The notes beneath the pieces were generated by a model. The model was not told where the DNA came from. It made no database searches and was given only the letters and a program-made list of their open reading frames with translations. From NCBI GenBank assembly GCA_031551635.1, contig JAVBNH010000007.1, positions 77,979 through 141,978 of the forward strand: a stretch of 64,000 nucleotides of DNA. The letters are read 5' to 3'. Both the position numbers and the translations under genes were made by a program. The DNA comes from JAVBNH01 sp031551635. Lineage in GTDB: Bacteria > Bacillota > Clostridia > Oscillospirales > Acutalibacteraceae. Positions 25,143 to 34,254 of this stretch are shown one piece after another (position 1 is the first letter of the stretch; each line of letters opens with the position of its first letter).

Positions 25143-25906
25143 GCTGATTGCTCCTCAAAAAAGATTTGATAATCAAAGGATAATGTTGAATCATAGTTTG
25201 AATTATAAAAAAGTCCATTTTTCTTATTGTTAATATTAAGTACAATTGTCTGATTATGCTCGCCGTAATTTTTTAACTTAAAACCAGTCCAAAACTGAAC
25301 TATTTTATTTTTTCCCGCAGCTTCTTTATAATCAAAGGTGAAAACGGGGGCAATATTATTGTCAAAAGTTGATTGAAAATATGTATTATTCATGTTTTTT
25401 TCAAAGAGTCTGTTGTGAAAAACAATCAAGTTGTAATACCCTTCTGCGGTATTTTTCCAATTTATTTCATCACTTTCAATGGAGATTGAAGCTTTTAATT
25501 TCGCGTATACAGCAAAAGAATCAATATATTCCGAAATAAGCTGGAAATCCCCTGCTACACGGTCATATATCAGGAGGGAGCGGAGCTTTGTGCTGTCAGA
25601 ACAACGTTGAGTGAAACTTAACGCTCTATATCGCGTGACTTTTACAAAACGCTCACCCTCGCCATTCCTGACAATCTCAATATCGTTTCCGATTTTGTCA
25701 AAATAAAACGAATGCACTTCAATAGAATCATAAAAATGCATATCGCTTGCTTTTCCTATGTCATTTACAGAAGAGCTTTTTGCGGCTTCAGCGGTAATAT
25801 CAATCAATTGCCCCTCTTCACGGAAAATACTTAAACCGTATAAAAACAGAGAAAAAGCAATAATTGAAACCAAAAAAATAATTATCATATTAATTCTTCT
25901 TTTCAA
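25139..25906 (-). CDS. Membrane-anchored protein of unknown function
   Basis: About 255 residues: short basic N-terminus, one transmembrane segment (MIIIFLVSIIAFSLFLYGL), then a soluble domain rich in Phe, Tyr, Asn and Lys. No domain recognised. TTG at 25906 is the preferred start (AAGGTGA 4-5 nt upstream); the longer frame has no ribosome binding site. AT-richer than neighbours. It overlaps the oxidoreductase start by 4 bp, so the two are likely translated together. Confidence 0.65.
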   Translation of the reverse strand: MKRRINMIIIFLVSIIAFSLFLYGLSIFREEGQLIDITAEAAKSSSVNDIGKASDMHFYDSIEVHSFYFDKIGNDIEIVRNGEGERFVKVTRYRALSFTQRCSDSTKLRSLLIYDRVAGDFQLISEYIDSFAVYAKLKASISIESDEINWKNTAEGYYNLIVFHNRLFEKNMNNTYFQSTFDNNIAPVFTFDYKEAAGKNKIVQFWTGFKLKNYGEHNQTIVLNINNKKNGLFYNSNYDSTLSFDYQIFFEEQSA

Positions 25907-25950
25907 ACAAATCACCTTGAAAAATTTTAACAACAATTTTACTTGTAAAG

Positions 25951-25974
25951 TATCTAGCATCTAGAATCTACTTT
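25951..25974. repeat. Heptamer array at mnmE stop
   Basis: On the minus strand TAGATTC/TAGATGC/TAGATAC, where the first TAG is the mnmE stop codon itself. Confidence 0.85.
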
Positions 25975-27332
25975 CCGACGCAAAAGTTTTTGAAAACCTC
26001 GTCAATCACCGCGTCTGTAGCCTTTTCGCCGGTCAGCTCAAGCAGAGAGGAGACGGCGAAATCTATGCTGACATTAACAGCGTCAGCCGTCAGACCGCTT
26101 TCAATCGCGAGGATAGCTTCATTAATCCCCGACAGGGCACTGGTGCAGCAGCGCAGCTGGCGTTCGGTTGCGAGCATTGCCGCCGAGGTGTCAAGCTCAT
26201 TTGTGCCCAGAATTTCTTCAATGGCCTGCTCGAGGTTTTCAAGCCCTGAGCCGGTTTTTGCGGAAATTTCGACGACATTCGGAATATATTTCTTAATGTG
26301 ATTAATATCAATTTTAGTCTCAAGGTCAGCCTTGTTGACGAGAGCGACAGTCCGCCTGTTTCCGGCGAACTCTAGAAGGCGTAAATCCTCGCCGCTCAGT
26401 GCGTTCGAGCTGTCAAAAACCGCCAGCAGCAGACCGGCATGTTCCATTCGCTGCCTTGCGCGCTCCACGCCTATATTTTCAACCGGGTCGCCGCTTTCGC
26501 GCAGTCCGGCGGTGTCTGCAAGGCGCAGCAGAACGTTCCCGAGCCTTACAGTATCTTCGACAATATCCCTTGTTGTGCCCGCGATTTCGGTGACTATCGA
26601 GCGTTCCGCGCGGGCGAGAAGGTTCATGACAGTGGATTTTCCGACATTCGGCTGACCGCAGATAACAGTGTCTACCCCGGCGGTAATCGCCTGACCCGCG
26701 TCGTATTTGTCAATAAGCCTTGAAAGCTGTTCGCGTGCTGTTTCCAGCGACTGCTTCAGGCTGTTATTTTCTATTTCGGGAATATCCTCATCCGGGTAGT
26801 CCGCCCAGACCGCGAGGGAGGCGGCAAGAGAGAGCAAAACGGAGGTGACGGCGGATATTTCGCGGCTCAGTGTGCCTTCAAGGGCGTTTTGCGAAGCAGC
26901 TAGAGCCTGCTCACCCTGAGCCGAAATAATCCCCATGACCGCCTCGGCTTCAGTTAAATCTATTTTTCCGCCCAGGAAGGCTCTTTTTGTGAACTCACCC
27001 GGCTCGGCGGGAGCGGCACCGGCGGCGAGAACCAATCGCAGCACCTTCTGAACGACATAAATTCCACCGTGGCAGGAAAGCTCGACAGTGTCCTCGCCCG
27101 TATAGCTTTTGGGCGCGCGGAAAACCAGAGCCACACACTCGTCAACCACAGCGCCGCCGTCCCCGACAACCCTGCCGAACGCCGCGCGGTAGCCGGGCAA
27201 TGCGGATAAAGTCTTCCCGCCTGCGGCGCGGAAAACCCTGTCGGCGATATTTATAGCCTCCTCGCCAGAAATCCTTATGATACCGATTCCCCCCGGCGCG
27301 AGCGGTGTTGAAATTGCGGCGATAGTTGACAT
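25968..27332 (-). CDS. mnmE: tRNA modification GTPase MnmE
   Basis: A 454-residue protein of standard length. N-terminal tetrahydrofolate-binding domain (ISTPLAPGGIGIIRISG), a helical domain interrupted by the GTPase domain with P-loop GQPNVGKST, switch GTTRDI, DTAGLRES and NKAD, and the family C-terminus FCVGK with its functional Cys. With MnmG it installs the carboxymethylaminomethyl group on U34 of several tRNAs. In many Bacillota mnmE follows jag; here jag is about 31 kb away on the other strand. No mnmG is seen in the window. Confidence 0.98.
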   Translation of the reverse strand: MSTIAAISTPLAPGGIGIIRISGEEAINIADRVFRAAGGKTLSALPGYRAAFGRVVGDGGAVVDECVALVFRAPKSYTGEDTVELSCHGGIYVVQKVLRLVLAAGAAPAEPGEFTKRAFLGGKIDLTEAEAVMGIISAQGEQALAASQNALEGTLSREISAVTSVLLSLAASLAVWADYPDEDIPEIENNSLKQSLETAREQLSRLIDKYDAGQAITAGVDTVICGQPNVGKSTVMNLLARAERSIVTEIAGTTRDIVEDTVRLGNVLLRLADTAGLRESGDPVENIGVERARQRMEHAGLLLAVFDSSNALSGEDLRLLEFAGNRRTVALVNKADLETKIDINHIKKYIPNVVEISAKTGSGLENLEQAIEEILGTNELDTSAAMLATERQLRCCTSALSGINEAILAIESGLTADAVNVSIDFAVSSLLELTGEKATDAVIDEVFKNFCVGK

Positions 27333-27472
27333 GATAACCTCTTTAATAAGATATAACTTTAATAAGATATAATCTCTTTACTCGAATATAATAGTGTATA
27401 TATAATAGTATAGGATTATTTTATCTCATGCGCCGAAGTTTGTCAAGGAGGGGAAATTGATTAACATTTTAG

Positions 27473-27500
27473 TTGACAAAATAAATAATTCTGATATAAT
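27473..27500 (+). promoter_or_regulatory. Promoter for VWA-dockerin gene
   Basis: TTGACA - 16 bp - TATAAT, 57 bp before the ATG at 27557. Confidence 0.85.
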
Positions 27501-27556
27501 AAACAGAGAGAGAATGTCATGAAGATATATAGCAATATGAAAGGTATGAAACTAAT

Positions 27557-30445
27557 ATGAAAAAACGATTGTTTTCAATCTTCCTAGCGTTTGTTTTGCT
27601 AATGACTAGCGCAAATGTTTTATCAGCAGATGCTTCTACAAATGAAGGTATAACAAGAGATACCGTACTCGTCCTAGACGTGTCAGGCAGTATGTTGGGT
27701 ATACCGATAACTAAACTTAAAGAAGCTGCTAAATTATTTTGTGATAGTATTTTAAAAGAGTCAGGAACTAATCGGGTAGCTATTGTCAAATTTTCTAATT
27801 CAACTTCCACATTGAATTTTACTTCTGAAAAGGATAATTTGATAAGTTTCATTGATTCAATAAATGCTGAAGGTGGGACTAATATGGCTTCAGCGATTAA
27901 TGCCGCTGAATCTTTATTAAAAAAATCTACAGCAACAATAAAGAATATTGTTATTATGGCTGACGGACTTCCTAATAGTGGTACCACATTGTATAACGGA
28001 CGTTATTCATTATCAGATGGAGTAGAATTTGCATATGCAAATGCTGTATATTCCATTTGTGAAACTCTCCATTTGAATTATAACATATATTCACTTGGTT
28101 TTTTTCACAATATTAACGGAAACAATCTAAATTTTCCCCGAAAATTTATGAAAGATATTCAAAATGCAGGATTTTGGGAAGTAAATAACGTAGAAGACTT
28201 GGAATTTGCATTTGGAAATATTGCTGAAGAAGCGAAATACGATTTTGATTATATTGCAGAGCATATAATTTTCTTTGATTATGATCTTTATAAAGCCATT
28301 AAAGAGAATAACGGTTTTGCTGGTTTGGCAAGAGATTATATTAAAAAATCACTTGTTGATGAAGCAAATACTGTTTGGGAAGTTATTACTAATGTAGGCA
28401 AGTGGATTAATTTTGATTTTAGCAATGCAAACGATTATGACTTCATTTTGGCACAGCTTTTGTCGAATAATGATACTTATACTATGCTAGCAGATAATTT
28501 TAATGATAAGCTTTTAAATGAAATTAATGAAAATCTTCTAATGATTGCAGATACCATGAAACTGCCAAATGAATACATTAAAGCATTAAGAGAAGTAAGT
28601 AAAAACGCTAAACATTTTTCTGATTTGACGAAAAATGAAATAATTGAAGAGTTGAATACGCATCTTAATGTCTCAGAAGTTCTTTCAGCTTATGCGGATT
28701 TATATGATTTTGGCAATAAAACTTATAATAATATATATGATATAATAAAATATGTATCTGCTTGCAAGGCATATGAAAAAACATCTGATGAATTCAGAGC
28801 AGTGCTTAACAAAGCTTGTATTGTAAACCTAGCGTATGAAAACAATTATTACATTGATGGAAATGATAAGGAAGGAAAAGCCTTATTTAAAGCCATTAAT
28901 GACTTTATACTAGAATTAGATAGCTATAAGAAAAATTCAGCACAAGCGATAGGTGAAAAATTTATTGAGTCCGGAACGGATACCTTACTTGATTTGGGAA
29001 CATTTGTTGCAAATGAAATAGCAGATAAAAACATATATGTAAAAGCTATCAGTGAGGCATGGAATCTAGGTGTTGATTTGGCAAATCAGTTAACAGATAA
29101 TGATAAGCTTACATACAGCACCAGAATGACTATTAAGCTTGGATATTTTGCTTCATTAATGAACGATGTGCTTACTGATTATGAAAATCAATTAAAAAAT
29201 GATCCTATAATGGAAAATGCTAAATTATTTGATCAAGCATATAGAATTTATAAAAACATACAGCTTTTTTCATATGATGTTAATATTGAATACGAAACGA
29301 TCCTGTCAAACAAATGGATAAATGGTAAAGAACACTTAAAAACTTCGTTCGAACTCATGACCAGTCGTAATAATTTACGTGCATGTTATTGTCATGTTGA
29401 GCAAGGAAATATTAACGGTGCTACACAGATAATAAAAATTAATTGCCCTGTAGACGTTTATATTTATGACATGAATGGTAATGAACAAGGAAAAATTGTT
29501 AAAAATGTTGTAACTCAATTGAATAAAAATGTAAGATTAACTTTAAATAATGATATTAAGGAAATACATATTCTTGGTAAGGATGATTATGATGTTAAAC
29601 TTATCGGAAATGATAATGGTTTATTTTCTTATACATCAATATTTTATGATGGGGCTAACGAAACAAAACGTATAGTTTTTTATGATATTCCGATACAATT
29701 AGGGCAGGAGTATAAAAGTAATATAACTCATGATGGTAATCAAGAAGACTATTTCCTAAACTCCGAAGGTGCTAAATACTTACCGGGTGTATTTTTAAAT
29801 AAGTCTTCTGCCCCAATTGTAAATATAACTGCAATACCGTCAAGGGGCGGCTATGTTCGCGGAAGCGGATCTTATTTGCAAGGTGATTCAGTCTTACTTA
29901 ATGCAAATCCAATAGAAGGGTATTTCTTTGATGGCTGGTATGAAAATGGGAGGAAGATTGGTGGAAATAGTCAATCTTACAATTTTGTTGCAAATAAAGA
30001 TCGTAATATTTCAGCAAGTTTTAAAAAAACAAGTGATGAGTTTAGTTTCTTAGGAGATATAATTTTTATAGCAGAAGAAACAACAGTTTCAAACTTTATA
30101 AATCAATATCCCGATCAACATATTTTTGTTTTTGGAAACAACAATGAAGAGTTATCTGTTGATACTTTAATCGGAACAGGCGCAATTGCATATATAAAAA
30201 ATGCTGATGGTGGCTATTTTAATTATCTCATTATTTATATTGGAGATATTGACAGCGATGGGCAGATAACGGCTGCTGATGCAAGGCATACTCTCCGAAA
30301 TTCGGCAAGTCTTGAAGAATTTAGCGAAATACAAAAACATGCTGCAAATGTTGATTTTGATGAGTTAATAATTGCGAGAAATGCTAGAAGAATTTTACGC
30401 GCTTCTGCAAACTTGGAAAATCCGAAAGACTGGTTAAAAAGATAA
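27557..30445 (+). CDS. Secreted VWA-domain protein with InlB-type B-repeat and dockerin-like C-terminus
   Basis: A 962-residue protein with signal peptide (about 1-25). A von Willebrand A domain with intact MIDAS (DVSGSM about residue 40; GGTNM and DGLPNSG later) covers about 35-225, followed by about 500 residues of Asn/Asp/Lys-rich helical sequence with no recognised domain. Then comes a bacterial B-repeat-like unit (GGYVRGSGSYLQGDSVLLNA, FFDGWYENG; about 755-825) and a dockerin-like tail (about 896-957). Loop 1 is DIDSDGQITAAD; loop 2 (NVDFDELIIARN) lacks ligands at positions 1 and 12. Markedly AT-rich relative to flanks, suggesting transfer. Probably a metal-dependent adhesion module docked on a surface cohesin. 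Confidence 0.88.
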   Translation: MKKRLFSIFLAFVLLMTSANVLSADASTNEGITRDTVLVLDVSGSMLGIPITKLKEAAKLFCDSILKESGTNRVAIVKFSNSTSTLNFTSEKDNLISFIDSINAEGGTNMASAINAAESLLKKSTATIKNIVIMADGLPNSGTTLYNGRYSLSDGVEFAYANAVYSICETLHLNYNIYSLGFFHNINGNNLNFPRKFMKDIQNAGFWEVNNVEDLEFAFGNIAEEAKYDFDYIAEHIIFFDYDLYKAIKENNGFAGLARDYIKKSLVDEANTVWEVITNVGKWINFDFSNANDYDFILAQLLSNNDTYTMLADNFNDKLLNEINENLLMIADTMKLPNEYIKALREVSKNAKHFSDLTKNEIIEELNTHLNVSEVLSAYADLYDFGNKTYNNIYDIIKYVSACKAYEKTSDEFRAVLNKACIVNLAYENNYYIDGNDKEGKALFKAINDFILELDSYKKNSAQAIGEKFIESGTDTLLDLGTFVANEIADKNIYVKAISEAWNLGVDLANQLTDNDKLTYSTRMTIKLGYFASLMNDVLTDYENQLKNDPIMENAKLFDQAYRIYKNIQLFSYDVNIEYETILSNKWINGKEHLKTSFELMTSRNNLRACYCHVEQGNINGATQIIKINCPVDVYIYDMNGNEQGKIVKNVVTQLNKNVRLTLNNDIKEIHILGKDDYDVKLIGNDNGLFSYTSIFYDGANETKRIVFYDIPIQLGQEYKSNITHDGNQEDYFLNSEGAKYLPGVFLNKSSAPIVNITAIPSRGGYVRGSGSYLQGDSVLLNANPIEGYFFDGWYENGRKIGGNSQSYNFVANKDRNISASFKKTSDEFSFLGDIIFIAEETTVSNFINQYPDQHIFVFGNNNEELSVDTLIGTGAIAYIKNADGGYFNYLIIYIGDIDSDGQITAADARHTLRNSASLEEFSEIQKHAANVDFDELIIARNARRILRASANLENPKDWLKR

Positions 30446-30464
30446 AGTTTTATAAGAAACGAGC

Positions 30465-30527
30465 CTGACCGCTGCCGCGGCGCGTAAAATACTGCGGGTT
30501 TCAGCCCAGCTTGAAGATTTTTCCTGA
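30465..30527 (+). pseudogene. Dockerin fragment (relic)
   Basis: Translating from 30465 gives LTAAAARKILRVSAQLEDFS and a stop, which is the second half of a dockerin repeat as found elsewhere in this window. An in-frame stop at 30453-30455 cuts it off from any start. Its GC is much higher than that of the adjacent VWA gene. Confidence 0.8.
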
Positions 30528-30545
30528 TTAAGTGTAATAATGATA

Positions 30546-30583
30546 AGACAACCTCAGAATTCGGATTTTGAGGTTGTCTTTTT
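30546..30583. terminator. Bidirectional terminator between convergent genes
   Basis: Arms AGACAACCTCA / TGAGGTTGTCT followed by TTTTTC. Confidence 0.85.
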
Positions 30584-30599
30584 CAAGGCTGTATTTTTT

Positions 30600-31856
30600 T
30601 TACTCTTCTTTAATCCACTCGCAAAATTCGAGGACATAGCCGTTCAAATCCGTGCAACTGAAACCTTTTGTGCCCCAACCTCTGTCGTGAATTTCGTCAA
30701 GCTTTCTCCAGCCGTTTTCTATAAGTCGTTTACGGACTGCTTCAACATCGATGGTAAAGCAAAAGAATTCTGCGCCGTTAGGCTCGCCCTTGTGCAGGTG
30801 GAAGCCCTTGAAGCTCTTTCTGTGCGCGTAACCCTCTGCGGAGAAAGCCTGTATCTGACCGTAGCCGTAGTCGTCATCCTCCTGTGAACAGCAGCCACCC
30901 CAATTTAAATACTTCGCGTACCATTTGCCTGTCTCAATTATTGACGGCACAAGCATAATCGGCTCAATACTCTCTATATACCCGCCGGTACCCGAAATTG
31001 CCGCGAGATCCCGGATGATTTTGTTTTGCTCTCGGAAATGCCACGCGGTTTGATTGCCACTGTTTTCAGAGATGCGGCAAAGCAGATGCTCGTCACAGCA
31101 AACGAGAATTTCCAGCAGCTCCTCATAGTCAAGCTTACCGTCACATTCGGCGACGAATTCTTTGCCTTCCTTAATATGCGCAAGCTCACAAAGTACACTC
31201 TGCGAGAATTTGCGGTTTTCAATCGCATCCTTCAGCAGCTCCTGCTGCGCGAAAAGGGACATGCAGGGTATAATTTTTGTTCCAAGCTCAATTCTTTCCA
31301 GTTTTTCCATTAAAATCGTTCTCCTTTCCGGGAGATTCCATGCTTCATCATTCAGCAGCAGACGTAATTTCTTTCGCGCTTCATAGAGGCGGCTCTTTAC
31401 CCTTTTTTCGCTGACACCTGTAAGTAGCGCTATTTCTTGCAGTGTAAAGCCTGCGTAATATTTCAGCTCCACAGCGAAACGTTGCGCATCGTTCAAGCTC
31501 CCAACAACTGTACGCAGACTCCGGAAGCAATCCGGATTTTCTGCTTCATCGTCCTCAGGCGCGGGCAGCGCGGCAAGCTGTTCGTCCGTGAAGTCAGCGA
31601 AACGGCTGCTTTTTCTGAAAAGCTGATTCGCTTCGTTATTGCAAATACGAAATAGCCACGGACCAAAAGCACTCTTGTCGCGTAAACTGTCTTTGTTGAT
31701 AAATGCTTTGACAAAGGTGTTTTGTGTAATATCACCGGCGTCCCAGACATTTCCGCAAAGCTTCAGCGCGTGCGCATAGATTTTTGCGTAATAGTCGTTT
31801 ACCAAAGCGTTAAAGACGGTTTTATTGCTTTTTTTCTGCATCTGTTCTTTATTCAT
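30600..31856 (-). CDS. ECF-like sigma factor fused to a C-terminal VOC (glyoxalase-like) domain
   Basis: About 418 residues. Sigma region 2 (HALKLCGNVWDAGDITQNTFVKAFI, GPWLFRICNNEANQLFRK; about 30-80) and region 4 (LNDAQRFAVELKYYAGFTLQEIALLTGVSEKRVKSRLYEARKKL; about 120-170) are followed by a helical stretch and, from about 295, a vicinal-oxygen-chelate domain (IEPIMLVPSIIETGKWYAKYL ... TDLNGYVLEFCEWI). ECF factors with C-terminal extensions are known, but a VOC tail is uncommon; it may sense a small ligand. No anti-sigma gene is adjacent. ATG at 31856 follows AAGGG by 8 nt. Confidence 0.85.
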   Translation of the reverse strand: MNKEQMQKKSNKTVFNALVNDYYAKIYAHALKLCGNVWDAGDITQNTFVKAFINKDSLRDKSAFGPWLFRICNNEANQLFRKSSRFADFTDEQLAALPAPEDDEAENPDCFRSLRTVVGSLNDAQRFAVELKYYAGFTLQEIALLTGVSEKRVKSRLYEARKKLRLLLNDEAWNLPERRTILMEKLERIELGTKIIPCMSLFAQQELLKDAIENRKFSQSVLCELAHIKEGKEFVAECDGKLDYEELLEILVCCDEHLLCRISENSGNQTAWHFREQNKIIRDLAAISGTGGYIESIEPIMLVPSIIETGKWYAKYLNWGGCCSQEDDDYGYGQIQAFSAEGYAHRKSFKGFHLHKGEPNGAEFFCFTIDVEAVRKRLIENGWRKLDEIHDRGWGTKGFSCTDLNGYVLEFCEWIKEE

Positions 31857-31924
31857 GGAAATCACCCTTGTAAGATAGATACATCAGGATAAAAAAGGTT
31901 GGATGATATAATAATAAAATTTTA

Positions 31925-31950
31925 GCGGGAGCAATGTAAGCTCCCGCCTT
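31925..31950 (-). terminator. Terminator of GH4 gene
   Basis: Arms GCGGGAGC / GCTCCCGC, then TAAAATTTTATT on the minus strand. Confidence 0.7.
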
Positions 31951-32013
31951 TAGTGTGTTTTGTTTATAGCATATTTATCGGAATATAACCATTATTTAAT
32001 ATCACAGACAGCC

Positions 32014-32046
32014 TGAATACTGTCTCCTGAAACCTGTCTCCTGTTC
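32014..32046. repeat. Heptamer array CTGAATA/CTGTCTC
   Basis: Units CTGAATA, CTGTCTC, CTGAAAC, CTGTCTC, CTGTTCA just beyond the GH4 gene's stop-codon hairpin. Confidence 0.85.
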
Positions 32047-32079
32047 AAATAAACGATGAGTAATCATCGCTTATTTGAA
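32044..32079. repeat. Hairpin spanning the GH4 stop codon
   Basis: 16-bp arms with one mismatch around a 4-nt loop. On the minus strand the gene's last bases and TAA (TTCAAATAA) recur inverted beyond a CGATGA-loop-TCATCG core, the same design as at 23425. Confidence 0.85.
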
Positions 32080-33396
32080 ATTCGGTAGCCAATTGCCGTG
32101 AGCCTCGATAAGCTCATCGCACATCTTTATTATGTCGTCGATTGACAGCTCGCTGGAGGTGTGCGGCTCAAGCATCGCGGCGTGATAGATATGCTCCTTT
32201 TTAAGAGTGACAGCAGCCTCGATTGTCAGAAGATGGACGTTTATCATCGTCATGTTCATCGCGGCGAGCTGCACTGGCAGCGGCCCCTGAATGCAGGGCT
32301 GCACGCCGTATTTATTGACAAGGCAGGCTACCTCAACGCAGGCTTCCCTCGGGAGATTGTCAATAAGTCCGTTGTTTATCACATTACCGCCTATTTTATA
32401 CGGCACGTCAGTCACCATCGCTTCCATTATATATGAAGCGTATTCGCCTGTTCTCGAGTGCTTGACGTCATTTGTTATGTATTTTTCCTTGTCGCTGTTC
32501 CAGCGTGCTATCTGATTGACGCAGCGGCGCGGATATTCGTCAAGGGGGATATTATAACGCTCGATAAGCTCGGGGTATTTTGACTTTATGAACATATTAT
32601 TATACTCGGCGTTATGCTCGCTCGATTCTGTGCAATAATGCCCGAGGCGGCGGATATATTCGTACCTGACAAGGTCATGGTGGTCGGTTATACCGCTTTC
32701 AAGCATCTCTGTGGCGCGTTTTCTGATTTCGGGATAGAGGTCGTTGCCGTCCTTGTCGTAAATCTCAAGCAGCCAGCCCATATGATTAATACCGGCGATT
32801 TTTTCTTTTATCGGCTCAATGTCGTCAAGCTCGAAATCAAGGGCGTTTAGAAGCCCCCTTGAGCAGCCTTGAACACTGTGGCAAAGCCCCACGGTTTTGA
32901 TGGGGGTGTATCTCTGCATAAAGCCCGCGAGCATTGACATCGGGTTTGTGTAGTTGAGGAACCAAGCATTCGGGCAAACCTCAGCCATATCTTCGGCAAA
33001 GTCACGCAGAACCGGTATTGTTCTCAGCGCCCTGAAAATGCCGCCGATGCCGCAGGTGTCGCCGATTGTCTGGCGCAGACCGTACTTTTTCGGCACCTCG
33101 AAGTCGATTATTGTGCAGGGGTCATAAAGTCCGACCTGAATGGCATTTACAACAAAAATCGCACCGCGCAAAGCGTCCTTGCGGTTCTCAACGCCGAGGA
33201 ATTTCGTGACCTTCGCCCTGTTTTCATTTGTGTTTCTGTTGAGCGAGCTAATCATTATGTATGACTCCTCAAGTCTTTGAGGGTCAATGTCGTAGAGGGC
33301 GATTTCGCTCTCCCGCAGCGCCGGGGTGAGCATGACGTCCCCCAGAACATTTTTCGCGAAAACAGAGCTTCCCGCGCCCATAAAAGTAATTTTCAT
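32071..33396 (-). CDS. GH4 alpha-glycosidase (alpha-galactosidase/alpha-glucosidase/galacturonidase family)
   Basis: A 441-residue family 4 glycoside hydrolase. N-terminal NAD-binding Rossmann MKITFMGAGSSVFAKN, LNYTNPMSM with the metal/substrate Asn, and VGLCHSVQG with the metal-binding Cys and His of the NAD+/Mn2+-dependent mechanism. It is cytoplasmic and cleaves imported alpha-galactosides or related sugars; motifs alone do not separate MelA from LplD types. GAAAGG precedes the ATG. The stop codon sits in a mirrored hairpin, then heptamers. Confidence 0.92.
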   Translation of the reverse strand: MKITFMGAGSSVFAKNVLGDVMLTPALRESEIALYDIDPQRLEESYIMISSLNRNTNENRAKVTKFLGVENRKDALRGAIFVVNAIQVGLYDPCTIIDFEVPKKYGLRQTIGDTCGIGGIFRALRTIPVLRDFAEDMAEVCPNAWFLNYTNPMSMLAGFMQRYTPIKTVGLCHSVQGCSRGLLNALDFELDDIEPIKEKIAGINHMGWLLEIYDKDGNDLYPEIRKRATEMLESGITDHHDLVRYEYIRRLGHYCTESSEHNAEYNNMFIKSKYPELIERYNIPLDEYPRRCVNQIARWNSDKEKYITNDVKHSRTGEYASYIMEAMVTDVPYKIGGNVINNGLIDNLPREACVEVACLVNKYGVQPCIQGPLPVQLAAMNMTMINVHLLTIEAAVTLKKEHIYHAAMLEPHTSSELSIDDIIKMCDELIEAHGNWLPNFK

Positions 33397-33432
33397 AGTA
33401 AAATCGAAACCTTTCTCTATAGTATTATCGTG

Positions 33433-34185
33433 TTATTTTTTTTCACCGGCGATTTCTTTTCTGCGCTTGATATATGCGTAAACATAGTAAGCCACGATGA
33501 GTAGAATAATAATGCACACAATGATAACAAGGCGGTTTATCGCCGAGGGTTTATCCTTTTCACTGTCTTCGTTGCTAACCGAGCCGTCGTTCTGAGCTTT
33601 TGTCGTGTTTGCTTTTGGCATAGGTATAGCGGTTTCGGGAGGATTTGTCGTGCCGAGGTCGACGACATTTTTTGGCTCAACATCGCTGCCGATGTTGATT
33701 TTCGCTGCGGGCGCGGTCAGCTGAGAGGTAATGTTGGTGCTATCATTACCGATTGTTATACCACTAAGCTCAACCGTGATATCGCTTTTACCCTCCTTAA
33801 GGGCGACAAAAACAAATCTGACTATGTCGAAATTTTTAATATTGTCCTTCCTGTTACCCAGAGCCATAAAAGCGGCGCTGATACAGTTCTTTACCTCAGC
33901 AAAGCCGCCCTCCGCAAGCAAATCTGTATTCTTCAAGGATTTAGCTTCTTCCCATTGAATATACTTAAGCTGTGTTGTATCATAATATATAAAAACATTA
34001 CCCGCGGATAATTCAGAGCCGTTCTCAACATGAAGGAAAACCTCAACCGCCTGGCCGACCTTGCAATCAACATTGCTAACGGAAAACACCGGAAGGGTGG
34101 TATCCGCGCTCACCGGAGCGGCGAACACAAGAGAGGACGCGGCAATCAGAACCGCTATAAAAATGCTGAATAACTTTTTTTTCAC
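33433..34185 (-). CDS. Membrane-anchored cohesin-like domain protein
   Basis: About 250 residues. Signal peptide (VKKKLFSIFIAVLIAASSLVF), then one cohesin-type beta-sandwich (about 28-165): VGQAVEVFLHVENGSELSAG, FIYYDTTQLKYI, ISAAFMALG, FDIVRFVFVALKEGKSDITVEL. A Pro/Asn/Ser-rich linker leads to one C-terminal transmembrane segment (about 217-237) and a basic tail (KRRKEIAGEKK). This is the plan of a minimal anchoring scaffoldin: one receptor for dockerin-tailed proteins at the membrane. GTG at 34185 is preferred, 11 nt after AAAGGA. The cohesin call is by eye; three dockerin-like proteins in the window support it. Confidence 0.78.
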   Translation of the reverse strand: MKKKLFSIFIAVLIAASSLVFAAPVSADTTLPVFSVSNVDCKVGQAVEVFLHVENGSELSAGNVFIYYDTTQLKYIQWEEAKSLKNTDLLAEGGFAEVKNCISAAFMALGNRKDNIKNFDIVRFVFVALKEGKSDITVELSGITIGNDSTNITSQLTAPAAKINIGSDVEPKNVVDLGTTNPPETAIPMPKANTTKAQNDGSVSNEDSEKDKPSAINRLVIIVCIIILLIVAYYVYAYIKRRKEIAGEKK

Positions 34186-34254
34186 TGAAATTACAATCCT
34201 TTCATGACAGTGTCTATTATACACTGTTCAATCATTAAAATTACGGAATTTACG

